A stretch of DNA of 46,143 nucleotides from JAFTYO01 sp045611785 (GCA_045611785.1 JAZKXV010000020.1:1-46143), one strand, 5' to 3'; shown: positions 17,351 to 26,347, counted from the first letter of the stretch. Numbers and translations: made by a program. Notes: generated by a model from the sequence alone, not told the origin.

Positions 17351-17382
17351 TTGACAAAAAACACTTTTTACCACAATATATA
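17351..17382 (+). promoter_or_regulatory. Probable promoter of the MORN-like gene
   Basis: A perfect TTGACA at 17351-17356. At 17 bases the -10 would be CAATAT, and a better TATATA lies 3 bases further on. The ATG at 17411 follows with AGGAGG in front. The promoter lies back to back with that of rplJ, the two -35 elements being about 30 bases apart. Confidence 0.45.
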
Positions 17383-17410
17383 ACCTATATATTAGTTCAC
17401 AGGAGGAAAA

Positions 17411-18733
17411 ATGGAAGATATCATCAATGAAGAACTGTTAGAAGACGGAACAAAAAAAATCAGCATTTATTCAGGTCACGATCACAAGCTTAAAAAATAT
17501 TATCACGTCAATGATAAAGGTCAAAAGCATGGTGAAGAAGTTGAGACTAGTGGCGATTTGAAGATAACAACACTATGGAAAAATGGCGAGATGATCGGAA
17601 AACCGATAAAACATGGCATAGAAGTTACGCTTAAGGATGATATAGAGACAACAACACAATGGGAAAATGGGGAAATAGTCGGAAAACCGATAAGGTATAA
17701 AGTCCTTGGTGGTGAACGCATAGTAGACCACCTTAGCGAATTAGAGGACAATCAAACACACACAGTGCTTTTATCAGATGACTTTCACGAACTTAAAGGT
17801 ACTCCTTTGGAAAAAGTATTAGCTCGTGCTGGATACACCAATTTTATTTGCGGAGTAAGTACTGAAATTATTAAACCTATATCATTAACAATCAAGGACA
17901 ATCAAATACAACGCGTAAGAATTGACGGTGTATCACATCCGGAAACCAGACGTGCTTTATACAAAACACCTCGTACATACTATATGGAATTCAAAGACGG
18001 AAAAGAATATAACGGAACGTTCATTTACGACACTTTATTCGAAACATCAAAAACTTTGTGCAAATACACTGAAGGTAAATGCTCTCATTTTGAAGGAGTA
18101 GTGCCACACATAACGATCAACCTGTCGGAAGAATTGAAAAATTCTCCACAAAGCGTCAGCATGAGTGATGAGGCTCGTGCGTCACTAGCTGTTGCCAATG
18201 TGCTTCAAAAAGAACACAAGTTAAGCCGTAAACGCTCTTGCGAAATCACTCCTGATAACGTTGAAAAATTACCGGCAATATTTACTCTACCCAGAGATGG
18301 ATCTGTTTCATATACCATCGATCAATCACAATATAATTTTACAATAAAAGACGGAAAACTGGATGGTGAATTTTTACAATTTAAACGTAATGTACTTTGT
18401 AAAAAAGCATACTATAAAGACAGCATGCTAAACGGACCTTATCAAGAATTTTTTGAAAACGGTTCTCAAGTGAAAATCTCCGGCTCATACAAAGATGATA
18501 AAAAACATGGTATATGGAAATACTATGATCAGGAAGGCAAAGTTATAAAAACAGAACTTTGGAAAGATGGTGTAGATGAAACAGCAAAATACGCCATAAT
18601 GAGAAAGGTTTCAGCCAAACATGCTGAACACAGAGAACCGGTAACAAAAATCGGAAAAGCAATACAAAAAACTGTAAAAGCAATTGAAGTAAGACAAGAA
18701 TTAAAAAAACTACAACAATACAGCAATGGGTAA
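17411..18733 (+). CDS. MORN-like (YwqK-type) repeat protein
   Basis: A 440-residue cytoplasmic-looking protein with no signal peptide. It is built from repeats of the type seen in MORN_2/YwqK proteins: short beta-hairpins with a Trp or Tyr, NG, and a Gly-Pro turn. Clear copies are DGKLDGEFLQF, DSMLNGPYQEFFENG and DDKKHGIWKYYDQEG near residues 318-378. Near the N-terminus (about 52-95) two copies of a 28-residue unit carry LWKNGEMIGKPI and QWENGEIVGKPI, and the DNA repeats too (17567-17609 and 17651-17693). The last 40 residues are Lys-rich and helical. Such proteins occur in toxin-immunity and effector loci, but no partner is evident here. AGGAGG precedes the ATG. Confidence 0.7.
   Translation: MEDIINEELLEDGTKKISIYSGHDHKLKKYYHVNDKGQKHGEEVETSGDLKITTLWKNGEMIGKPIKHGIEVTLKDDIETTTQWENGEIVGKPIRYKVLGGERIVDHLSELEDNQTHTVLLSDDFHELKGTPLEKVLARAGYTNFICGVSTEIIKPISLTIKDNQIQRVRIDGVSHPETRRALYKTPRTYYMEFKDGKEYNGTFIYDTLFETSKTLCKYTEGKCSHFEGVVPHITINLSEELKNSPQSVSMSDEARASLAVANVLQKEHKLSRKRSCEITPDNVEKLPAIFTLPRDGSVSYTIDQSQYNFTIKDGKLDGEFLQFKRNVLCKKAYYKDSMLNGPYQEFFENGSQVKISGSYKDDKKHGIWKYYDQEGKVIKTELWKDGVDETAKYAIMRKVSAKHAEHREPVTKIGKAIQKTVKAIEVRQELKKLQQYSNG
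17567..17693 (+). repeat. Two-copy direct repeat inside the MORN-like gene
   Basis: 43-base copies at 17567-17609 and 17651-17693, 84 bases apart, differing at six positions. They encode the duplicated W(K/E)NGE(M/I)(I/V)GKPI unit. The 84-base period keeps the frame, so this is a recent in-frame tandem duplication. Confidence 0.8.
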
Positions 18734-18757
18734 ACACCCTTAATATTTGTTATTTAG

Positions 18758-18780
18758 AGGGCTCGTTGAGAGCCCTTTTT
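18758..18780 (+). terminator. Rho-independent terminator after the MORN-like gene
   Basis: A GGGCTC / GAGCCC stem with a 5-base loop and a T-run, 25 bases after the stop. It overlaps the last codon of the convergent PcfJ-LRR gene by a base or two. Confidence 0.85.
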
Positions 18781-20713
18781 ATTTTAACTTACCGAATTTT
18801 ATCTCTTTTAATTCTTCTATATTTAAACGTTCCACACAGTTTTTCGGACGTTTAACACTTGTCAAGTGTCGCAACATTTTTTCATTTAAAAACTCATATG
18901 TTTTTACTTGAGGTACACACATTCTTTCAGCCCAATATGCTGCCCTTTTCTGTTCAATTATAGACCTTACCAGAGGATTACCTTCATATATAACTGCCCC
19001 TTTAACAACTGGCATCCATTTAATTTCTTGAATATTATTTCGGGAAAAATCAAAATCACCACCAATTTCTTTAGGTCTTCCTCTTAAACTTTCAAGTTCA
19101 TTATCAGAACAAATAAAGTCACCCTCAACAATAACCTCAGATAAATCAGGCAATTTTTTTAACTTCATTCCGGATAAATCTAAATCTCCTTCAATTACAA
19201 AGCCTGGAGCAAGATTATTTAAATCATAAACCTGATCATTTTGAATAATAAATAAGTTATTATTTAAAATTATCCGTCCACCTATTTCATCAGGTAAATA
19301 ATCTAAACTATTTAACTGGTTATAAGAGCAATCAAAATCACCACACACTTTTTGTGGAGCACCTTTAAGAGTTGTAAGCACATTATGAGAACAATCAAAC
19401 TTCTTACCGATAATTAGTGGTGCACCTTCAAGCGAGCTAAGACTGTTACCTATACAAACAAAACTACCTCCTACACTTTCCGGGGCACCTGTTAAACTTT
19501 CTAGATGATTATATGTGCAATAAAAATCTTCTCCAACAAAACCAGGTGCTCCCTGCAAATCCTTTAATTTATTCGAATTACAATAAAAGGAACCACCAAT
19601 CTTATATGGAGCACCTTGTAAACTTTCAAGAAAATTATCTCTACATATAAATGTTCCTGTAACCTCAATATGTGATAAATCTGGTAAATGCTTAAGGCCC
19701 AGACCTGATAAATCTAGCATTCCTTTATATACAAAGCCTTTGGGCAAATTATGTAAATCATAATACTGGCCATCTTGCTTAAAAATCCCCAAATATTTTA
19801 TATCGCCACTAATATCAAATCCAGATTCTTTTATAAAGTCACGAATATATGGTAGATATTTATCTTTGGGCTTTTGATTATTATTGCCTTTGCATTGACA
19901 AAGCTTACCATTTCTAACTTCTAAAGTAACATGAGGATGCCCCTTTTCATCTCTCAATGAATATAAAATTATATCATCTTTATTATCATCATCGTCGTCA
20001 TAATCACCATTACCAGCACAGTGATACATTTCGTGGCTTTCAAAATCTTTAGCTAAATTTGTTTTTAAATAAACAATATTCATTCTATCATCAAAGCTTT
20101 TAACCAATTCTGTGCCTTGTTGTGATTTTTTAAAAAACTCTTCTTCCTGCCTTCGCTTCTCTTCTTGTCTTTTTTTATACGCATCACCATTTTTAGCTGC
20201 CTTTAACAAACTATCAAAATCAGCATATTCATTTACTGTTTTTAAGGTATCTAATTTTATTTTAATTTCTTTATCTTTTTTTTGAGTTGTCTTATACCAC
20301 TCGATTCGCTTATCTACATAGCTTAAAGCCGACTGGTATAAAAAGTCACGTATAGTTTCAATATCTTCGATTAAGTCGGCAGGAACCTTATCTTTACAAA
20401 ACACATAAACGCTCCCCCCCTCAGTTATGCGTTTTTTTGCCCAATCTTCTACACAATCTTCAACCTTAAGTTTTTCAAAATAAGGAGCTTTCTTATCTGA
20501 GAGCAAAAATGTACTCATACGGTGCTCAAAATATTTTTCAAGCATAGCTTTGGCTATATATTCTCGGCTATTCTCAACTTGTTGTACACTTTTGGTTTTT
20601 AAAACATTATTATTAGCAAACTTTATTGTCGGTTTCTTAGCATATTGTATTGAATCTAAAAAAACTGATAAAAAGGTATTTACAGATTTTGAATTTATAA
20701 GATTTACCGTCAT
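18779..20713 (-). CDS. PcfJ-like domain fused to leucine-rich-type repeats
   Basis: A 644-residue protein with two parts. Residues about 205-285 match the PcfJ-like family: a helix ending in MYHCAGNGDY, an Asp-rich loop, IILYSLRDEKGHPHVTLEV, then LCQCKGNNNQKP. Residues about 325-600 are repeats of 21 residues with the pattern FxCxxNxLxxLxGAPxxVGG (at least six), a type of leucine-rich repeat common in phage and gut bacterial proteins. A larger module (DLSGLGLKHLPDLS and DLSGMKLKKLPDLS) occurs twice, about 190 residues apart. A charged coiled-coil stretch (about 170-200) precedes the PcfJ part. There is no signal peptide. The role is unknown; PcfJ is named after a conjugative-plasmid gene. It converges with the MORN-like gene. 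Confidence 0.65.
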   Translation of the reverse strand: MTVNLINSKSVNTFLSVFLDSIQYAKKPTIKFANNNVLKTKSVQQVENSREYIAKAMLEKYFEHRMSTFLLSDKKAPYFEKLKVEDCVEDWAKKRITEGGSVYVFCKDKVPADLIEDIETIRDFLYQSALSYVDKRIEWYKTTQKKDKEIKIKLDTLKTVNEYADFDSLLKAAKNGDAYKKRQEEKRRQEEEFFKKSQQGTELVKSFDDRMNIVYLKTNLAKDFESHEMYHCAGNGDYDDDDDNKDDIILYSLRDEKGHPHVTLEVRNGKLCQCKGNNNQKPKDKYLPYIRDFIKESGFDISGDIKYLGIFKQDGQYYDLHNLPKGFVYKGMLDLSGLGLKHLPDLSHIEVTGTFICRDNFLESLQGAPYKIGGSFYCNSNKLKDLQGAPGFVGEDFYCTYNHLESLTGAPESVGGSFVCIGNSLSSLEGAPLIIGKKFDCSHNVLTTLKGAPQKVCGDFDCSYNQLNSLDYLPDEIGGRIILNNNLFIIQNDQVYDLNNLAPGFVIEGDLDLSGMKLKKLPDLSEVIVEGDFICSDNELESLRGRPKEIGGDFDFSRNNIQEIKWMPVVKGAVIYEGNPLVRSIIEQKRAAYWAERMCVPQVKTYEFLNEKMLRHLTSVKRPKNCVERLNIEELKEIKFGKLK

Positions 20714-20731
20714 ATATCACCCTGCAAATTA

Positions 20732-20766
20732 AAATAAAAAAAGCTGCCATTTTTATGTGGCAGCTT
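20732..20766 (-). terminator. Rho-independent terminator after the TPR gene
   Basis: A nine-bp stem (AAGCTGCCA / TGGCAGCTT) with an 8-base loop, followed on the minus strand by a run of seven T. It separates the TPR gene from the PcfJ-LRR gene. Confidence 0.85.
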
Positions 20767-20772
20767 ATATTT

Positions 20773-21729
20773 TTATTCTTCATCATCAGCATCTATTTCA
20801 ACTGAAGCCATAATATCAGGTAATGTACCTATAGCTTTTTTGCGTTTAAGTTTATTTACAAACTTAATTGAGCGTTGAGCATCCCATTTTTTCTTACCTT
20901 CTTCATGTTGAAAGATTTGCTTGTAAACTTCAATAGCCTGATCAAATTCTGACAATTTAGTTAAGCAAGAAGCTAAACCATCATACATTTTATGATGATA
21001 ACGACCATTAACCAAATTTTGAGCTTTTTTGTAACACTTCAAAGCATCTTGGAATTTAAACATTTTCTGATAAACGAAACCGATACTGATCCACGCTTGA
21101 ATTTCGCTACTGTTAATATTCAAAATTTTAGTAAAACATTTCAAAGCAGAATCATTGTCTCCCATTAACTGATAGGTAACACCGATACCATTCCATGCTT
21201 TAACATTAGATTTATCAGATGATAAAACCTTTTTGAAAAATGCAATAGAGCGATCATATTGTTTCAATTTTTGCAATGTAACAGCAATACTCAAAAGAGT
21301 TTGAGGATGCTTATTGTCCACACTCATTGCTTGTTCTAATACATCAAGAGCTTCTTTAAACATAAACATGTGTTGAAGAGCAATTGCTTTTCCGTTCAAG
21401 GCTTCTAAAGATGTTTTATCAACAGCAAAAGCGGTGTCAAAGCAAGCGATAGCCTCTTTGTAAAGGCCTCTCATACTTAAGGTTACACCTTTATTGTTCA
21501 AAACCTCAACAGATTTTGAATTAATTAACAAAGCTTTGTCAAAACATTCTACAGCTTCTGTATATTTGCTCATTTTTTGAAAAGCAAACCCCTTAGAATT
21601 CATAGCTTTCCATGAATCCGGCTGTTCTTTTAAAACAATATCAAACTGCATAACAGCTTCTTTATACATACCGCTGTCTAATAATTCTTGGCCTCTTTTA
21701 TAAGCATTATTTTCGTTCATTTTTACCAT
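20773..21729 (-). CDS. TPR-repeat protein
   Basis: A 318-residue protein made almost wholly of tetratricopeptide repeats, about eight copies of 34 residues (for example KYTEAVECFDKALLINSKS, MFKEALDVLEQAMSVDN, KFQDALKCYKKAQNL), with an acidic C-terminus. There is no signal peptide or membrane segment, so it is probably a cytoplasmic scaffold for protein-protein contacts. It has its own promoter (21774-21802) and terminator. It follows a MoxR-DUF58 pair, and TPR proteins often occur in such clusters, but the 153-base gap and separate promoter argue against a tight operon. Partner unknown. Confidence 0.85.
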   Translation of the reverse strand: MVKMNENNAYKRGQELLDSGMYKEAVMQFDIVLKEQPDSWKAMNSKGFAFQKMSKYTEAVECFDKALLINSKSVEVLNNKGVTLSMRGLYKEAIACFDTAFAVDKTSLEALNGKAIALQHMFMFKEALDVLEQAMSVDNKHPQTLLSIAVTLQKLKQYDRSIAFFKKVLSSDKSNVKAWNGIGVTYQLMGDNDSALKCFTKILNINSSEIQAWISIGFVYQKMFKFQDALKCYKKAQNLVNGRYHHKMYDGLASCLTKLSEFDQAIEVYKQIFQHEEGKKKWDAQRSIKFVNKLKRKKAIGTLPDIMASVEIDADDEE

Positions 21730-21773
21730 ATTTTTCTCTTCTTCATTTAGGTTACAAAATAATTAATGCGCAA

Positions 21774-21802
21774 ATCATATCATCTAAAATTATTTATGTC
21801 AA
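21774..21802 (-). promoter_or_regulatory. Sigma70-type promoter of the TPR gene
   Basis: On the minus strand TTGACA (21802-21797), a 17-base spacer and TATGAT (21779-21774), with TGA before the -10 (extended -10). It lies in the 153-base gap between the DUF58 and TPR genes. Confidence 0.75.
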
Positions 21803-21882
21803 GTTGTGAAATGATATTTATATTTTTGTCCGCAAGCTAATATAAATCCTTTTTACATAAAATCATATTGTCTGCCTTAAGC

Positions 21883-22824
21883 TTAAATAGGACGCAACTG
21901 CTCATATATAGGTAAATCCGTTCTTACTTGACGATATTTACAATTAAGTTTTGCGCAAAAATCTTTTAACGATTGTCTTTTATCAGCAAAATATTTTTCA
22001 TATTTCAGATTATAATCTTCACCATAGCTCACTAAAAGCTGTTGTTTACCTTCATATTGCGCCATATATTCGCCTATTGGCGGAGATACTGCTTCCAAAT
22101 TATCATACAAAGAAATTAAACAAACCTCATTAACAGCAGATAGTGCTGTCAGCTCATGTTTTAACTTATCTTCGGAAAAATTAAAATCACTGATTAAAAA
22201 AACTATAGAATTTTTACCGATTCTTTTAGCAGCCAACTGCAAAGATTTTGCTTTATCTTGCGATTCGCTTTTAATATTTAAGGTTTCTTGAGCAATTTTT
22301 TCAATTTTTTTGAGCACTATCAATAAACTCTCATGGGTTCTTTTAGACTCAAAAACATGTGTTTTATTACCATCAAAAACCATCAAACCAAACCTGTCAC
22401 GATTCGATAAAGCATACCACCCTAATAACGCCGCCGTTTTTGCAGCAGTTACAGATTTTAATTCTTTTTTTGTACCAAAACGCATACTAGTCGATAAATC
22501 AAGCCAAACATAAAGTTGACGATCTTTTTCTTCTGCATAAAGTTTTGTATATGGTTGGTTTTTACGAGCTGTTACGCGCCAATCAATATCTCGTATATCA
22601 TCACCGAAGGTATATGATCTGACCTCTTCAAATTCCATACCTCTTCCTTTAAAAGAAGACTTATAATCTCCTACCATGGATGATGATTTATTAAATTTAA
22701 ATTCTCTTAAATATGGCACATATCTTTTAATCTCTACCATATCAGCAAATTCCGGTACCAAACCGGTTAAATCATTATTGTCAGTTCTTTTCCACAAGCG
22801 GCTTATTTTATTTACTTTTACCAC
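21883..22824 (-). CDS. DUF58-family protein, MoxR partner
   Basis: A 313-residue protein of the DUF58 family, which has a von Willebrand A-like fold. The hallmark RSYTFGDDIRDIDWRVTAR lies near residue 68, followed by LYVWLDLSTSM, a MIDAS-like DxSxS motif, and FLISDFNF later. Family members lie next to MoxR ATPases and are thought to act together in protein maturation or envelope stress resistance. It starts 11 bases after the MoxR gene, so they form an operon. I see no hydrophobic anchor, so this is a soluble member. Confidence 0.92.
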   Translation of the reverse strand: MVKVNKISRLWKRTDNNDLTGLVPEFADMVEIKRYVPYLREFKFNKSSSMVGDYKSSFKGRGMEFEEVRSYTFGDDIRDIDWRVTARKNQPYTKLYAEEKDRQLYVWLDLSTSMRFGTKKELKSVTAAKTAALLGWYALSNRDRFGLMVFDGNKTHVFESKRTHESLLIVLKKIEKIAQETLNIKSESQDKAKSLQLAAKRIGKNSIVFLISDFNFSEDKLKHELTALSAVNEVCLISLYDNLEAVSPPIGEYMAQYEGKQQLLVSYGEDYNLKYEKYFADKRQSLKDFCAKLNCKYRQVRTDLPIYEQLRPI

Positions 22825-22835
22825 TTAGCTCTCCT

Positions 22836-23825
22836 TTACGGCAAAGGGACAAACTTTAATATTGATTTTATAATGCCATCAGTATTTAAGCCTTCGGCTA
22901 ACGCATCAAAGCTCAATATTATACGATGTCTTAAAACATCATATATAACAGCATTGATATCATCAGGAGTAACAAAATCTCTTCCTTCCAACCAAGCATT
23001 AATTTTTGAGCACTTATCTAATGCAATTGTTGCTCTGGGGCTTGCTCCGAACCTTATCATATCTGCCAAAGAAGTATCATATTTTCCAATATTTCTTGTG
23101 GCCATAATCAGCTCTATCATGTAGTTCACTACAAATTCTGATGTATGAACCTGCAATGCCTCTTGCCCTGCAGATAAAATATCTTCTATTGTCAGCTTTT
23201 TATATTTTGCAGAAACGTCATCTCTACATTCTTTATTATCAGAGCACTCTAAATCTTCTTTTCTGACCAAATCTAAAATTTTACGCTCTGTAGATGCATC
23301 AGGTTGTTCTATTTTTATATACATTAAAAATCTGTCGAGTTGAGCTTCAGGCAAATTATATGTACCTTCATGTTCGATAGGGTTTTGCGTTGCCATAACC
23401 ATAAACAACTCAGGCAATCGATATACTTTGCCGCCGACACTTATCTGGCGCTCTGCCATAGCTTCTAAAAGAGCAGACTGTACTTTTGCCGGAGCTCTGT
23501 TAATTTCATCTGCTAAAACCAAATTAGCAAAAATTGGCCCTTGTCTGAACTCAAAAGTTCCGGTTGATGATAGATAAATATCACTTCCGGTTATATCAGA
23601 CGGTAACAAGTCCGGAGTAAATTGAATACGATTATAAGTAGCACTGATACTATCAGATAATGTCTTAATTGCTTTAGTTTTTGCAAGGCCTGGAGCACCT
23701 TCAACCAAAGCATGCCCCGAAGCTAAAAGTGTAATAAGAAGCTTTTTAACTAAATCTTCCTGTCCAAGAATACGACTTTCTAAATGTTCTTTTAAACTAA
23801 TTATTTTTTCTCTTAATTCTGACAT
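22836..23825 (-). CDS. MoxR-family AAA+ ATPase
   Basis: A 329-residue AAA+ ATPase of the MoxR/RavA group, chaperone-like ATPases that load metals or mature proteins. Walker A is EGAPGLAKTKA, Walker B is LVLADEINRAP followed by VQSALLEAM, and sensor 1 is MATQNPIEHEGT followed by LPEAQLDRF. I chose the ATG at 23825 because AAAAGGG is correctly spaced for it; an in-frame ATG at 23831 directly abuts the ribosome site. A perfect TATAAT on the minus strand at 23891-23886 may be its -10, but no good -35 is present. It heads the moxR-DUF58 pair and is divergent from pcrA. Confidence 0.94.
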   Translation of the reverse strand: MSELREKIISLKEHLESRILGQEDLVKKLLITLLASGHALVEGAPGLAKTKAIKTLSDSISATYNRIQFTPDLLPSDITGSDIYLSSTGTFEFRQGPIFANLVLADEINRAPAKVQSALLEAMAERQISVGGKVYRLPELFMVMATQNPIEHEGTYNLPEAQLDRFLMYIKIEQPDASTERKILDLVRKEDLECSDNKECRDDVSAKYKKLTIEDILSAGQEALQVHTSEFVVNYMIELIMATRNIGKYDTSLADMIRFGASPRATIALDKCSKINAWLEGRDFVTPDDINAVIYDVLRHRIILSFDALAEGLNTDGIIKSILKFVPLP

Positions 23826-23929
23826 AAGCATACCCTTTTAATTATTCATACAGCCATTAAAAACTCTTTTATTTCTAATAATACTATTATATATATTGCT
23901 AAAGAGAAAAAAACAAGAAGTATTGAAAA

Positions 23930-26197
23930 ATGACAAACATATTTGATTTTGAAGAAGAACCTGTAGCAAAAACCTATGATAACATCAGCGCATTAAATGC
24001 CGGTTTCTCTTGGCTTGAAAACCTCAATCCGGAACAAAAAGCCGCTGTCCAAACAACACAAGGTCCTCTTCTTGTTTTATCCGGAGCCGGTACAGGAAAA
24101 ACAAAAGTTTTAACGACAAGACTGGCATATATTTTAGCCACAATGAAAGCCCAACCATATAATTGCCTTGTTGTTACTTTTACTAACAGAGCCGCAAAAG
24201 AAATGAAAGTAAGAGTAATGGACATGATTGGACCCATGGCAGATTCTGTTTGGTTAGGAACATTTCATAGCATTTGCATCAAAATTTTGCGTTTACATGC
24301 TGAGCTTGTAAACCTTAAGAGCAATTTTACGATATTAAACGAAGACGATCAAAAACGATTAATTAAACAAATTCTTGAATCAGAAGGTATTGATGAAAAA
24401 AAATATACACCTCAAGCTTTTGTTGATAAAATTCAACGTTATAAAGATAAAGGAATCTCAGTTGATAAAATTAAACCAGAATATAAACATCATTTAAGCT
24501 CATTAGTTTATCAAAAATATCAACAAAGACTTATCGAGCTTAATTGCGTAGATTTTGGAGATATAATTTTATATACTCTGCAAATTTTGCAAGAACATTC
24601 TGACATTTTAACAAAATATCAGGAAAAATTTAAATATATTATGGTTGACGAGTATCAAGACACCAACGTAATCCAATACATGTTACTAAGAATTTTATCT
24701 CAACGACACCACAACTTATGTTGTGTAGGTGATGACGACCAATCAATATACTCATGGCGAGGGGCTGAAATTGAAAATATCTTACGCTTTGAAAAAGACT
24801 TCTCTGACGCAAAAATAATTCGCTTGGAAAGAAACTATCGTTCAACTTCTAACATTTTAAAGGCCGCATCAAACCTTATATGTCACAATAGCGGAAGACT
24901 TGGAAAAACATTAAAAGTAGCCGACAACTCCCCTGCTCTTCAATGCAACAACGATAAAATTAATCTTGTAAGCTCATATAGCGGTTCAGAAGAAGCTCAA
25001 TTCATCGCAAATCAGATACATAAATTAAAACAAAACGGATATCAATATTCCGACATGGCCGTTTTGGTCAGGACAGCCTTTCAAACTCGTGAGTTTGAAG
25101 AACGTTTTATCAGCGAGGCGATTCCTTATCAGGTTATAGGTGGGCCGAAGTTTTATGAGCGCCAAGAAATAAGAGATTTACTTGCATACTTCAGAGTAGT
25201 GGTTCAGCCTGATGACGATTTAGCTTTAGAACGCATTATTAACAAACCGACAAGAGGTATTGGTGCAAAAAGCATTCAAAAATTTCAAGATTATGCTAGA
25301 GAACATCACATATCTATGTTTAATGCAATAAAAGAAATGCTTTCTCAAAATCTGATTAGCGGTAAAAGCAAAACTTCGCTGCAAGAAATAATCGACTTAT
25401 TTGATGAATGGAATAAAATTTCTCAAATTGTATCAGCCGATGATTTAGCCTCACAGATTTTAGACGATTCGGGATACTTTGAGATGCTTAAAAACGATAA
25501 ATCTGCTGAAGCTCCCGGAAGAATTGAAAACGTAAAAGAACTTTTAGGTGTATTAAGCGATAAAGAAAATTATCCGCATATTTCAGAATTTTTGGAACAT
25601 GTAAGCTTAGTTATGGACAACGACAATGCTGTTGACACCAATAAAGTTATGTTAATTACACTTCATTCAGCAAAAGGATTAGAATTTAACATTGTTTTTC
25701 TCCCTGGTTGGGAAGAAGGTCTTTTTCCTCATCAAAGAAGCTTAGATGAAGGAGGATCTGAAGCTCTTGAAGAAGAAAGACGCTTAGCATATGTTGCAAT
25801 AACAAGAGCCAAACAAAAGCTATATATTTTAACAGCAATGAACAGAAAAGTATATGGCCAATGGCAAAACAACACTCCTTCACGCTTTATAAATGAGATA
25901 CCAAGTGAGTGCTTACAAATAACAAATACTTATAATCAGCATTATTCCGGCGGATATCAACGATTCGGTGGATATAATAAAAATGATGATTATAAATCTG
26001 ATTCAAGACATGAATACGACTACTCATATGAACAATCATATGATTATAGCCCTTCAAATAAATATAAAGGAACAAGAGTATATCATGAAACTTTCGGTTA
26101 CGGCACCATCATTTCAGTTGAAAACCAAAAATGCGAAGTCTTGTTTGACAAGTGTGGCCGCAAAAAAATCTTTGCAACATTCTTAAGCAAAGTATAA
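23930..26197 (+). CDS. pcrA: UvrD/PcrA-type superfamily 1 DNA helicase
   Basis: A 755-residue 3'-5' DNA helicase for excision repair, mismatch repair and removal of RecA filaments. Motifs: Q-motif NPEQKAAV (33-40), Walker A SGAGTGKT (51-58), VTFTNRAAKEM (Ia), VDEYQDTN (II), GDDDQSIYSWRGA (III), ERNYRST (IV), TLHSAKGLEF (V) and YVAITRAKQKLY (VI). An unusual linker of about 45 residues rich in Tyr, Ser, Gly and Asn (about 655-700) leads to the C-terminal Tudor-like tail VYHETFGYGTIISVENQKCEV that binds RNA polymerase in PcrA. The ribosome site is weak. The AT-rich gap upstream is shared with the divergent moxR gene. Confidence 0.96.
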   Translation: MTNIFDFEEEPVAKTYDNISALNAGFSWLENLNPEQKAAVQTTQGPLLVLSGAGTGKTKVLTTRLAYILATMKAQPYNCLVVTFTNRAAKEMKVRVMDMIGPMADSVWLGTFHSICIKILRLHAELVNLKSNFTILNEDDQKRLIKQILESEGIDEKKYTPQAFVDKIQRYKDKGISVDKIKPEYKHHLSSLVYQKYQQRLIELNCVDFGDIILYTLQILQEHSDILTKYQEKFKYIMVDEYQDTNVIQYMLLRILSQRHHNLCCVGDDDQSIYSWRGAEIENILRFEKDFSDAKIIRLERNYRSTSNILKAASNLICHNSGRLGKTLKVADNSPALQCNNDKINLVSSYSGSEEAQFIANQIHKLKQNGYQYSDMAVLVRTAFQTREFEERFISEAIPYQVIGGPKFYERQEIRDLLAYFRVVVQPDDDLALERIINKPTRGIGAKSIQKFQDYAREHHISMFNAIKEMLSQNLISGKSKTSLQEIIDLFDEWNKISQIVSADDLASQILDDSGYFEMLKNDKSAEAPGRIENVKELLGVLSDKENYPHISEFLEHVSLVMDNDNAVDTNKVMLITLHSAKGLEFNIVFLPGWEEGLFPHQRSLDEGGSEALEEERRLAYVAITRAKQKLYILTAMNRKVYGQWQNNTPSRFINEIPSECLQITNTYNQHYSGGYQRFGGYNKNDDYKSDSRHEYDYSYEQSYDYSPSNKYKGTRVYHETFGYGTIISVENQKCEVLFDKCGRKKIFATFLSKV

Positions 26198-26240
26198 CTT
26201 AAACATGTGTTTATTTGCTGTTTGATGTTACCTAACAAAA

Positions 26241-26266
26241 AAACCACCCTCAAGGGTGGTTTATTT
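26241..26266. terminator. Bidirectional terminator between pcrA and the tRNA genes
   Basis: A nine-bp stem (AAACCACCC / GGGTGGTTT) with loop TCAA. It has T-rich flanks on both strands, the minus-strand run of T being stronger, so it ends the tRNA transcript as well as pcrA. Confidence 0.85.
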
Positions 26267-26341
26267 TGGCTCCGACTATCTGATTCGAACAGATGACCGA
26301 TCGGTTAACAGCCGATTGCTCTACCGCTGAGCTAAGTCGGA
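26267..26341 (-). tRNA. tRNA-Asn (anticodon GTT)
   Basis: Read on the minus strand, a 75-base cloverleaf: acceptor TCCGACT / AGTCGGA, D-arm with AGCTCAGCGGTAGAGC, anticodon stem ATCGG / CCGAT around the loop CTGTTAA (anticodon GTT), T-arm with GTTCGAATC, discriminator G and an encoded CCA. It is transcribed with tRNA-Cys, 6 bases away. Confidence 0.96.
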
Positions 26342-26347
26342 ATAACT

